Shown here: positions 1-6,499 of the stretch, piece after piece
Numbering within the stretch: the stretch's first letter is position 1
Layout: every line of letters begins with the position of its first letter
Origin: Deltaproteobacteria bacterium
GTDB taxonomy: Bacteria > Desulfobacterota > Desulfobacteria > Desulfobacterales > C00003060
Assembly (NCBI GenBank): GCA_019309815.1
Contig: JAFDFO010000123.1
Coordinates: 1 to 6,499 of the forward strand
Direction of reading: 5' to 3'
DNA: 6,499 nt
Notes under the pieces: model-generated
Databases searched by the model: none
Seen by the model: the letters and a program-made list of their open reading frames with translations, nothing else
Told to the model about the DNA's origin: nothing
Translations under genes and position numbers: made by a program

Positions 1-795
1 TGGACGCTGGCAAATGGGAAACTGACCGTTGAGAGCCCGGCCAGGATCAAGGCCGAGAAGCGGTCAGATAGTACGAACAACTGGGTTTCCCAAATCGCCG
101 GATCCCATCCTAAAGTCGAGCATCACCAATTGGCTGGTGATGCATTCCTTACCAGTCTTACTCCAACTCATACTGAATTGGGTGATGTCCTGCTGGCCGT
201 TGAAAACCTTGTGGTCGAGAGAGGAAGACGGCTTGTCATCGGCATCAAGAAAGACGGTCAGATGGAAGGTGTGTCTTTCAACTTGCGTAGAGGCCAGTTA
301 GCAATATTGCAGGCGCCCAATGGATGGGGTAAGACGACACTGCTGGAAGCCTTGAGCGGCCTTGTCCCAGTTGCCCAAGGTTCCGTGAAGCTTAATGGAG
401 AGCCAATTCAAAAGGCCCGCGCCTGGGAACGTGCAAGACGAGGCATGTCTTTTCTGCAGGTGCACAATCATACGTTTCCGGGGTTGACTGTTCGTGAGGC
501 CCTTGTTTTTGCCAAGGCAGATGACATAACAGGAAACATTAAGCAATTGATGAATAAACAGGCGTATATGCTGAGTGGAGGCGAAAAACAGAGAGTGGCA
601 ATTGCTTGTGCAACTGGAGGCAGGGATTTTCATGTTGGAATGTTTGATGAACCATTTTCTGCCCTTGATCCTGTCGGAATCGAGCAGTTCTGTAAAATGC
701 TGTCGAATCTGCTAGAGCACACCGGATTGCTCCTGGCTGTTCCGAAACCTATAGACGATGCCCGTTTCAGTCATGGGTTGATAACTGAGTCATGA
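1..795 (+). CDS. ABC transporter ATP-binding protein, probably tandem-domain (5' partial)
   Basis: Frame 1 is open from the first base. The opening residues (WTLANGKLTV) resemble the last strand of an ABC nucleotide-binding domain. A linker of about 50 residues follows, then a complete second domain, so this is probably the end of a two-domain ATPase powering solute transport at the inner membrane. Visible motifs are Walker A APNGWGKTT (313-339), a Q-loop glutamine in FLQVHNHTFPGLTV, the signature LSGGE (571-585), Walker B ending MFDEP (from 640) and a D-loop SALD. Two departures stand out: the first Walker A glycine is Ala, and the switch histidine expected after Walker B is absent (LLAVPKP, near 742). 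The Q-loop-to-signature stretch is short. A TTG at 130 could be an internal start, but it has no ribosome binding site and would ignore the upstream domain-like residues. The following binding-protein gene suggests a LIV-type importer. Known: such ATPases pair with permeases, none of which is in the window. The transported solute cannot be read. Confidence 0.85.
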   Translation, partial: WTLANGKLTVESPARIKAEKRSDSTNNWVSQIAGSHPKVEHHQLAGDAFLTSLTPTHTELGDVLLAVENLVVERGRRLVIGIKKDGQMEGVSFNLRRGQLAILQAPNGWGKTTLLEALSGLVPVAQGSVKLNGEPIQKARAWERARRGMSFLQVHNHTFPGLTVREALVFAKADDITGNIKQLMNKQAYMLSGGEKQRVAIACATGGRDFHVGMFDEPFSALDPVGIEQFCKMLSNLLEHTGLLLAVPKPIDDARFSHGLITES

Positions 796-833
796 ACATC
801 TGGAGATTGGCGCAGTGTTTCACCTGCAAGAAG

Positions 834-839
834 AGGAGG
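834..839 (+). promoter_or_regulatory. Ribosome binding site of the solute-binding protein gene
   Basis: AGGAGG lies five bases before the ATG at 845. It is the strongest Shine-Dalgarno match in the window. It fixes the start of the binding protein at 845 rather than at the in-frame GTG at 815, whose coding would run through this site. It implies strong translation, as expected for a binding protein made in excess over its transporter. Confidence 0.85.
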
Positions 840-844
840 TTGTA

Positions 845-1960
845 ATGGCGCAAAGGAAGGTTTTGATGTGTGGGAGCTTCATTCTTTTCGTAATATTCGT
901 GCTTTCGTTTGTTTGCCCGCAGCAGTCGAGTGCAGAGGCAGGTAAAGAACAGATAAGGGTTTTAGCACTTTTACCTCTTACGGGTCCCGCTGCCCCGCAC
1001 GGGAAGTACCTGCTTCATGGATTTGAGTTGTATCAAGAGGACTTCCCGGATTCGAATATAACATTGTCTGTTCAGGATTCTCAGAGCAACCCGAAAACAG
1101 CCATGAGTATCTTGACGCAGGAAATTGCGAGGAAAAGGCCCTCAGTCGTGATTTCTGCGATGAGTCATGTATCAAAACCCGTTATTATCAAGACAGATGA
1201 TGAGGGTATTTTCACATTCCTGGTTTTGTCAACTTCGGAAAAGATCATAGAAGGGCACCCAAATGTTCAGCGGGTCTTCCCGCCCACAATCAACAATATT
1301 GAACCCATAGCATTGTACGCCAGAGAAAGGTTTGGAAGGATATCTATCCTGTACAGCAACGAGGAGTTCGGACTGTCCAACCAGGAGAAATTCATATCCA
1401 TCTATTCCAGTGGCAAGAACACCGTGCTTCAATCCATAGGATATTCACCGGGAGATAAGGATGTCCGAACCCTTGTTCAGAAGGCACTTATTGGGGAACC
1501 TCAGGCCGTGTATGTCACCGGTTTTGAATCCACGTATATGGGGCTTATCAGGACACTGAAAGAATTGAGGTACGGTGGGACGGTACTTGCCGAGTCAGCA
1601 TTCTGTAATCCGCAAGTGCGAAAGGCTATAGGCGAAGCCTCCGAGGGAGTCATCTTCAGCGGGACTGAAGTGGAACTTACCCAACCTCCAACGCCTTTGG
1701 TACATAAGTTTGTTGAACGCTACAAGAAGAAATACGGGAGAGATGCCATGCATTTCCCCGCCGTGACCTATGATACGCTGGCGATTATTGAGGAGATAAG
1801 CAAGAGGGGCGGAACGTTTTCACAGGAAACATTGCAGTCCATTCAATCGTGGCAGGGGATCGCTTTTGAGACTCAATTCCTGCCAGGCGGGGAATGCAGG
1901 ATCCCCTGCGTGCCAATATTACACCAGGGCGGAAAGAACATCTTGGTGGGCTCACACTGA
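845..1960 (+). CDS. ABC transporter substrate-binding protein, branched-chain amino acid/amide type (Peripla_BP_6)
   Basis: This is a periplasmic receptor of about 371 residues, a normal length for the LivJ/LivK-like family, which captures small polar solutes and delivers them to an ABC permease. The N-terminus is a Sec signal peptide: basic MAQRK, a hydrophobic core at about residues 7-23, and a probable cleavage after SSA or SSAEA near residues 30-32. The mature start IRVLALLPLTGPAAPHG is the typical first strand and ligand loop of the fold. The segment LSVQDSQSNPKTA is the usual second conserved stretch, and RISILYSNEEFG opens the second lobe. The cysteine at residue 24 is not in a good lipobox, so a soluble form is favoured. 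Two cysteines near the C-terminus (351, 355) could pair. The gene begins 49 bases after the ATPase stop and is probably co-transcribed with it. Substrate is unknown: family members bind amino acids, amides, urea or aromatic acids. An aromatic or organic acid feeding the downstream adenylation enzyme is possible but only a guess. Confidence 0.9.
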   Translation: MAQRKVLMCGSFILFVIFVLSFVCPQQSSAEAGKEQIRVLALLPLTGPAAPHGKYLLHGFELYQEDFPDSNITLSVQDSQSNPKTAMSILTQEIARKRPSVVISAMSHVSKPVIIKTDDEGIFTFLVLSTSEKIIEGHPNVQRVFPPTINNIEPIALYARERFGRISILYSNEEFGLSNQEKFISIYSSGKNTVLQSIGYSPGDKDVRTLVQKALIGEPQAVYVTGFESTYMGLIRTLKELRYGGTVLAESAFCNPQVRKAIGEASEGVIFSGTEVELTQPPTPLVHKFVERYKKKYGRDAMHFPAVTYDTLAIIEEISKRGGTFSQETLQSIQSWQGIAFETQFLPGGECRIPCVPILHQGGKNILVGSH

Positions 1961-2030
1961 ACCATATTGTCGAAATCCGATTGCCGTCCAACGTTCCCAA
2001 GCAACCATTCAGGAAGCTAAAGAGAGGTAA

Positions 2031-4907
2031 GTGGGTCAAGCATCAAACTTAAACGAGGATTGTCTCGGTCCTCAAGAAGAGAGTGCCCCAAGCATGAGTT
2101 CCTCTAAGAGGAAGGAGTTTGTTGAATTTACCAAAGATGAAGTCGAGCAGTCCATTCCGGAGCGTTTTGAAAAGCAGGTTCGAAGATACCCGGACCGCAT
2201 TGCAGGAAAAGACTCTGGCGGCGTGCTTACCTATGATGCATTAAACCGGGCCGCTAATCGTGTGGCACGCTCCATACTTAAAGAAAGGGGGGAAACGGAA
2301 GAACCGGTCGCACTTCTGATTGAACATGGTCTGGCGCAGGTTGTTTCCATCCTCGGTATATTGAAGTCCGGGAAGATATACGTTCCACTCGACCCCTCAT
2401 ACCCGAGCGCCATGATCACCCAAATCCTGGAAGACGCTCACGCGTCACTGATCATTACCAGTAGTCGTAACATAGCTCTCGCCGGGCAACTGGCCGGAAA
2501 CAAAATTGGGGTAATCAACATTGACGAAATCGATACCACTGTTTCCGCAGAGAATCCCGATCTGTCTATCTCACCGGATGCCATAGCGAACATTTACTAC
2601 ACCTCCGGCTCAACCGGCCAGCCCAAAGGCGTCATGCAGAATCATCGCAATGTCCTTCACTTTGCGATGCTTCCTACCAACTCCTGGCCAATCTATGCTG
2701 ATGATCGTATCGCTCACTTCACACCGTGTGGTTTCTCGGGGGCACCCATGACCATCTTTGGAGCCCTCTTGAACGGGGCGGCAGTTTTTCCGTTCGATCT
2801 CAAAAGGAGCGGCCTTGCCCGCCTTGTGAACTGGTTTGTTGAAGAGCAGATAAGCATCTACTTCTCCGTACCCTCGGTCTTCAGGCATTTTACCGCGACG
2901 CTGACCGGAGAGAGAGATTTTCCCGACCTTCGGTTGGTCGTACTGGGAGGCGAAACACTATACAAGAAGGATGTTGAAGATTTCAGGAAGCATTTTTCAC
3001 CCGAATGTGTGTTGCTTAATATTATCGCTAGTGCAGAAATGCTGTATCTCCGAAGTTATGCGGTGAGCAGCGAATCTGAAATGACGCAGAACTTGGTGCC
3101 GGTTGGTTACCCGGTTGAGGACAAAGAGATATTCCTCCTCGATGATGACGGTAACGAGGTAGGATTCAACGAGGTTGGAGAAATTGCCGTAAAAAGCCGA
3201 TATCTCTCTCCGGGTTACTGGGGCAGACCCGACCTTACAAAGGATGTCTTCTTCCCTGATCCCAAAGGCGGAGATGAGCGTATCTATCTATCCGGAGACA
3301 TGGGTCGCATGAAGCCGGACGGTTGCCTGGAGCACCTCGGCAGAAAAGACTTCCAGGTAAAGATCAGAGGTCAGAGGATTGAGATCGGTGAGGTTGAACA
3401 GGCGCTTCTCCAACTTGATAATGTCGGAGAGACCGTTGTTGTCCCACAAGAAGATCAACGCGGCGGTAAATACCTCGTCGCCTATGTCGTTTCCAAAACA
3501 GAACCTGGGCCGACTGTCGATGGCTTGAGAGCAAAGCTTATGCAGAGACTGCCCGACTTTATGATCCCTTCGTCCTTTGTTCTGCTTGAGGCCTTGCCGT
3601 ATACACAGACCGGGAAAGTAGATCGCCAGCTGCTTCCAAAGCCGGACGGGCAGCGGCCGCAGATGGACAGGGCTTTTGTAGGACCCGACAATGAGATGGA
3701 GCTTCAGATTGCAGAGATTTGTGAACAGGTTCTGGGTGTCCATCCCATCGGCGTGACTGACAACCTCTTTGATTTGGGCATGGATTCAATACGCTATTTA
3801 CATCTCTTCTTGGAGATCGAGGAGAACCTCGGCAAAAGCCTCGTGCTGGACACGATCCCCGAGACATATACGGTCGCTCACATAGCCGATTTTCTTCGTC
3901 AGCAAGACCACCCGCCCGCAGAAGTTTTTACCACTGATGGAACTCCTTGCAGCTCAACACCTCCCTCCGGTCAGCCCGCCACTTTGGACCGTAGCCGGCT
4001 TGCTAGAGAAACCTCTCCACTTCGAAGACTCTTGGTCTCCGCGATCAGCAGAGCAAAGTTTCCGTATTTGGCGGGTACGAGATTCTCTTCGTGGTTTTGT
4101 GGGCAACGCTGGGCACAAGCTGTCTTCTTCTTCCCACAGGTGCACCTGGTTCGGAGATTGTTGAAGTTTGTATCGACTCCGATGAATGATGCTGATGTTA
4201 TTCAGCACTTCCTGGTGCGCAATTTCATGCGCAAATGGCGGCATGCTGCTGTTGGGCGCATGACATCCCAGGAGTTCGATCATTGGGTCCGGGTGAAGGG
4301 AGTCTCCACGTTTCATCAGTCATATCGGAAAGGCCGCGGCATTGTTTTGGCTAGTCTCCACTATGGGCCTGCACATCTATCTCTCCTGTATCTCAACCGT
4401 CTCGGATTCGACGAAATCACTACACTGGGGTGGACGCCGCACATACTGGATCTGTTGGGCTTGGGACAGTCGCGGCAAGTGATGCTGGAGGTGGAAGATT
4501 CACAAGGTAGTTTGTCCATGGACATGGCACTGAGGGCTTTGAGGCGGGGAGGGATAGTTAACCTGGCTGCTGATGGACAGGATGGAACCAGCAGTGGTAT
4601 TCCCATGCCCTTTCACGGTCACGTACGCCCCTTCAAGGCAGGTTTTGCAGAGCTGGCCGTTACTACCGGTGCTGATGTATTGCCTGTTGTAGTCTCCCTG
4701 GATATTTCCGGACGCGTGGACATAGAGTTCCTGACCCCTCTTGATTCCGGGTCCGGCAATATGACGCGTCAGGCACAGGTTAAGTCTCTCGTCAAACAAT
4801 ACGCATCAATAGTCGAAAGAAGATGGTCTCAGGCCCCCGGGAATATCCCGTGGCGGCAAGCCAAGGCTTTTCTGGAACTTCCACGTTATCCCGAAGAGCA
4901 ACACTAA
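2031..4907 (+). CDS. NRPS-like adenylation - carrier protein - LpxL-type acyltransferase fusion protein
   Basis: This single-module synthetase of about 958 residues should activate a carboxylic acid as an acyl-AMP, load it on its own phosphopantetheine arm and hand it to an acceptor. Domain order: adenylation (about 38-538), with A3 YTSGSTGQPKGV (190-201), A7 YLSGDMGRMKPDG (419-431), A8 GRKDFQVKIRGQRIEIGEVE (437-456) and A10 TQTGKVDR with catalytic Lys529; carrier protein (about 550-625), with attachment Ser586 in LGMDSI; a Pro/Ser/Thr-rich linker (626-660); then a lysophospholipid-acyltransferase-like domain (about 661-950) with RGIVLASLHYGPAHL and AADGQDG. There is no condensation or thioesterase domain. 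Oddities: the A4 pocket reads FSGA (235-238) where amino-acid-activating domains have FDAS; A5 is degenerate (NIIASAE, 330-336); and the acyltransferase box is HX4H (777-782) instead of HX4D/E. The start is uncertain. GTG 2031 follows AGAGAGG at very short spacing. ATG 2094 (residue 22) follows AAGAGAG at longer spacing and loses only a low-complexity tail. Acceptor and acyl substrate are unknown; an envelope lipid or glycan is inferred from the LpxL-like fold and neighbouring genes. Confidence 0.92.
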   Translation: MGQASNLNEDCLGPQEESAPSMSSSKRKEFVEFTKDEVEQSIPERFEKQVRRYPDRIAGKDSGGVLTYDALNRAANRVARSILKERGETEEPVALLIEHGLAQVVSILGILKSGKIYVPLDPSYPSAMITQILEDAHASLIITSSRNIALAGQLAGNKIGVINIDEIDTTVSAENPDLSISPDAIANIYYTSGSTGQPKGVMQNHRNVLHFAMLPTNSWPIYADDRIAHFTPCGFSGAPMTIFGALLNGAAVFPFDLKRSGLARLVNWFVEEQISIYFSVPSVFRHFTATLTGERDFPDLRLVVLGGETLYKKDVEDFRKHFSPECVLLNIIASAEMLYLRSYAVSSESEMTQNLVPVGYPVEDKEIFLLDDDGNEVGFNEVGEIAVKSRYLSPGYWGRPDLTKDVFFPDPKGGDERIYLSGDMGRMKPDGCLEHLGRKDFQVKIRGQRIEIGEVEQALLQLDNVGETVVVPQEDQRGGKYLVAYVVSKTEPGPTVDGLRAKLMQRLPDFMIPSSFVLLEALPYTQTGKVDRQLLPKPDGQRPQMDRAFVGPDNEMELQIAEICEQVLGVHPIGVTDNLFDLGMDSIRYLHLFLEIEENLGKSLVLDTIPETYTVAHIADFLRQQDHPPAEVFTTDGTPCSSTPPSGQPATLDRSRLARETSPLRRLLVSAISRAKFPYLAGTRFSSWFCGQRWAQAVFFFPQVHLVRRLLKFVSTPMNDADVIQHFLVRNFMRKWRHAAVGRMTSQEFDHWVRVKGVSTFHQSYRKGRGIVLASLHYGPAHLSLLYLNRLGFDEITTLGWTPHILDLLGLGQSRQVMLEVEDSQGSLSMDMALRALRRGGIVNLAADGQDGTSSGIPMPFHGHVRPFKAGFAELAVTTGADVLPVVVSLDISGRVDIEFLTPLDSGSGNMTRQAQVKSLVKQYASIVERRWSQAPGNIPWRQAKAFLELPRYPEEQH

Positions 4908-4935
4908 GAGCAACGACAGGAACACGCAGATCTCG

Positions 4936-5604
4936 TTGACTTTTCGTCGCATTTCGAAACTCTCCAAAGTGTGGGAGACAAGATATCAACAGCGTGGTAC
5001 TGATCATCCATGGTATATCTCTGAACCTCCTGAACAACTCGTGCGCCAACTGGAAACAGGAGAAATTCCGGAAGGACCTGCATTGGATGTGGGGTGTGGC
5101 CCGGGGGTGGCTTCCCGTTATCTGGCCGCTCGTTTTCATCCGACCATTGGGCTTGACTTTTCCATCACAGCGATTCGGATGGCACGGCAATATGCCACAG
5201 AACGTGGATACGGCCCCTGCTACATCGCAGCTAATGCAGTAGTCTTGCCTTTTCGCGAAAGAACGTTCTCATTTGTTTTTGACAGAGGTTGTTTGCAGGA
5301 TTTGCCGCGGATTTGGTGGAAGACATACTTTGAAGAGGTGGAGCGTGTCCTGAGATACGACGGTGTGTTTCAACTCTTGTGCCTGAACTCAAAGAACTTC
5401 CCTTCGATCTCATCTCTGTCAGGGATATTGGCTCGATTCAGGCGCTACGTGATAGAACAAAAGTGTTTCATTACCCCAACTCTAATAAGCCGACTCGTTC
5501 CCTCGTCTATGGAGAAAGTTCGTCTTGAGGATTTCTCGTTTCAACTCAAGAACGGAAAAACCGTATTCCTGACAGAATGTGTGTTTTCAAAATCTACAGA
5601 GTGA
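4936..5604 (+). CDS. Class I SAM-dependent methyltransferase
   Basis: This protein of about 222 residues has the Rossmann fold of class I methyltransferases, which transfer a methyl group from S-adenosylmethionine. Motif I is ALDVGCGPG (49-57). The acidic end of strand 2 is GLD (Asp74). The acid-loop region is AANAVVLPF, and motif IV/V is FSFVFDRGCLQDLP (111-124). The post-motif strand RVLRYDGVFQLLCL replaces the usual KPGG turn by RYDG. The DRGCLQ stretch recalls the thiopurine-methyltransferase/TehB-like group, but this does not fix a substrate. The start is weak: TTG 4936 has only CAGG some 15 bases upstream, and a GTG at 4969 would remove the first 11 residues. The frame is open further upstream but offers no ATG. 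The gene starts 28 bases after the synthetase stop and ends one base before the next candidate start, so it is probably in the same operon. It may methylate the acyl group or product made by the synthetase, but this is inference. Confidence 0.88.
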   Translation: MTFRRISKLSKVWETRYQQRGTDHPWYISEPPEQLVRQLETGEIPEGPALDVGCGPGVASRYLAARFHPTIGLDFSITAIRMARQYATERGYGPCYIAANAVVLPFRERTFSFVFDRGCLQDLPRIWWKTYFEEVERVLRYDGVFQLLCLNSKNFPSISSLSGILARFRRYVIEQKCFITPTLISRLVPSSMEKVRLEDFSFQLKNGKTVFLTECVFSKSTE

Positions 5605-5605
5605 C

Positions 5606-5918
5606 ATGCATATAACCGTAGCAGAATCAGGGCCCGTACCTTGGTCGAATCGGGAACAACTTTGTCAGCAGGAAGAATTACTACCATGGTTTGGCGGGAG
5701 GTTATGAATTTCAAGTCTTCACCCCCGGCAAAACGGTCTACGCTGAAGAGTCTGATGTGCAGGGAGCGCTCTTATTTTGGATTGTCTTCTGCATCGGTCT
5801 ATCCTACGTTCACAGGATTTGTCGGCATTGCTTCTCCACGGGTCCGAGAAACAGGCCAAGTGCGGAGAAATTCACCAAGGGAAATCTGCCAAACCACGTC
5901 ATCATTGGGTTTGGTTAA
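5606..5918 (+). pseudogene. Small unrecognised gene, apparently frameshifted
   Basis: I do not recognise this product. An ATG at 5606 sits one base after the methyltransferase stop and opens a protein-like frame (MHITVAESGPVPWSNREQLC...) that ends after 33 codons at 5705-5707. The +1 frame continues in protein-like fashion (GGYEFQVFTPGKTVYAEES...) to TAA at 5916-5918. Removing one G from the run at 5696-5698 joins them into one product of about 103 residues with the junction LPWFGGGYEFQVF. The second part has a hydrophobic stretch (QGALLFWIVFCIGLSYV) followed by basic residues, which could be a membrane segment. The spacing to both neighbours fits an operon gene. Alternatives are a sequencing or assembly error in the G-rich run, a real inactivating mutation, programmed frameshifting, or a non-coding spacer. 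A competing frame runs to 5955 (ATG 5686, AGGAAGA upstream), but its Ser/Arg-rich content looks like a shadow. Confidence 0.45.
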
Positions 5919-5954
5919 CGGTGTGCGGCTAAGCAAGAATACGGAACAGGATTA

Positions 5955-6499
5955 ATGAGGCGGGAAACTCCTTTCTTCTCGATTATTGTTCCAACTTACA
6001 ACCGTCCAGCGGAGCTGGGGTTGTGTCTGACATACCTCTCAAGGCTCGAATATGAATCAGATCGTTTCGAAGTCATAGTGGTAGACGATGGCAGCAAAAT
6101 GTCACTGGATGCCATAATTGCCCGGTTCAATGGGAAGCTCGATGTAACGCTTTTCACCCAGCAGAACAGTGGGCCGGCCGTAGCGCGCAATGCCGGCGCC
6201 GCGCTGGCAAAGGGGCAATTCCTGGCCTTTACAGATGATGACTGCGCTCCCGCTTCCAGTTGGCTTCGGAGGCTGGCAACGCGTTTTGCCAAGGAACCTG
6301 AGCAGATCATTGCGGGAAGAGCCCTCAATGCGCTTTCTGGCAACCCGTATTCAACTGTCAGCCAGGCTGTAGCGGATTACCTCATTAACTACTACAATAG
6401 CCAGCCCGATCATGCACGATTCTGCTCCGGAAACAACCTTGCTATGCCGTACAGCGCTTTCCAAGCTGTAGGCGGCTATGACACAAGCTTTCCCTTGGG
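5955..6499 (+). CDS. Family 2 glycosyltransferase (3' partial)
   Basis: The frame stays open to the window edge, giving 181 residues of the N-terminal catalytic GT-A domain. Family members transfer a sugar from a nucleotide-sugar donor to a lipid, glycan or small-molecule acceptor on the cytoplasmic side. The family signature is clear: the first strand FFSIIVPTYNRPAE (7-20), the nucleotide-binding VVDDGS (42-47), NSGPAVARNAGAALAKG (71-87), the metal-binding DDD (94-96) in FLAFTDDDCAP, and a later SGNNLAM with the GGYD turn typical of this group. The expected EDxD catalytic base region lies just past the window end. ATG 5955 is the first start after the in-frame stop at 5916-5918. The preceding GGAACAGG is only a modest ribosome binding site, so coupling to upstream translation is plausible. 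Its place in the run suggests it glycosylates the product or acceptor used by the synthetase; the sugar cannot be told. Confidence 0.93.
   Translation, partial: MRRETPFFSIIVPTYNRPAELGLCLTYLSRLEYESDRFEVIVVDDGSKMSLDAIIARFNGKLDVTLFTQQNSGPAVARNAGAALAKGQFLAFTDDDCAPASSWLRRLATRFAKEPEQIIAGRALNALSGNPYSTVSQAVADYLINYYNSQPDHARFCSGNNLAMPYSAFQAVGGYDTSFPL

Noticed and set aside
29..301. Plus-strand reading frame at the left edge.
   Set aside because: It overlaps the ABC ATPase frame, which has family motifs; this one has none.
815..844. Upstream GTG start extending the binding protein by ten residues.
   Set aside because: The extension would code through the AGGAGG at 834-839, which is ideally placed for ATG 845, and it would put acidic residues ahead of a standard signal peptide.
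908..922. Possible lipoprotein lipobox in the binding protein (SFVC, Cys24).
   Set aside because: Val immediately before the Cys and Phe at -2 are poor lipobox residues; an AxA-like signal peptidase I site follows downstream.
1961..2030. Gap between the binding protein and synthetase, checked for a promoter, hairpin terminator or riboswitch.
   Set aside because: No convincing -35/-10 pair, stem-loop with a T-run or structured leader could be seen by eye.
3288..3743. Minus-strand reading frame of 151 codons opposite the adenylation and carrier domains.
   Set aside because: Antisense to unmistakable A7, A8, A10 and carrier motifs, with no recognisable domain of its own.
4894..4914. Nine-base direct repeat AAGAGCAAC around the stop of the synthetase.
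   Set aside because: Two short copies twelve bases apart; could be chance or replication slippage, and there is no sign of an insertion or attachment site.
5686..5955. Alternative small gene (ATG 5686, AGGAAGA upstream at 5670) whose stop overlaps the glycosyltransferase start as TAATG.
   Set aside because: The ribosome binding site and stop-start overlap are attractive, but the product is Ser/Arg/Thr-rich with no hydrophobic core and looks like a shadow. The other frames here read more like protein. Kept as a competing model only.
5996..6343. Minus-strand reading frame opposite the glycosyltransferase.
   Set aside because: It lies wholly antisense to clear GT2 motifs on the + strand; a shadow frame.

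Overview
The window is bacterial, tightly packed, and read entirely on the + strand. Base composition is mixed, near 50% GC by eye. A signal-peptide-bearing solute-binding protein and an LpxL-type acyltransferase domain suggest a diderm (Gram-negative) host. There is no rRNA, tRNA or phylogenetic marker gene, so I do not assign a taxon. Several starts appear to be GTG or TTG.

Layout: (1) 1-795, the 3' part of an ABC ATPase that looks like a tandem two-domain protein. The window opens at the tail of one nucleotide-binding domain and a second, complete one follows. (2) 845-1960, a secreted periplasmic binding protein of the branched-chain amino acid/amide (LivJ/Peripla_BP_6) type, with a near-perfect ribosome binding site. 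(3) 2031-4907, the centrepiece: one polypeptide of about 958 residues joining an NRPS-type adenylation domain, a carrier protein domain and a C-terminal lysophospholipid-acyltransferase-like (LpxL/HtrB-type) domain. (4) 4936-5604, a class I SAM-dependent methyltransferase. (5) 5606-5918, a probable small gene broken by a one-base frameshift in a G-rich run. (6) 5955 to the window end, the N-terminal 181 residues of a family 2 glycosyltransferase.

The genes are separated by 1 to about 70 bases, and I see no terminator between them, so they probably form one operon. The likely theme is assembly of a small acyl- or aryl-decorated envelope lipid or glycan. In this reading the adenylation domain activates a carboxylic acid and loads it on the carrier domain, and the acyltransferase-like domain moves it to an unknown acceptor. 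The methyltransferase and glycosyltransferase would tailor the product. The LIV-type importer genes at the left edge may supply a building block or may be unrelated. The pathway is inference; the domain assignments are read directly from motifs.

The most unusual points are the adenylation-carrier-acyltransferase fusion, replacement of the amino-group-binding aspartate in the adenylation pocket, loss of the acidic residue of the HX4D/E motif in the acyltransferase part, an ABC ATPase lacking its switch histidine, and the frameshifted small gene.
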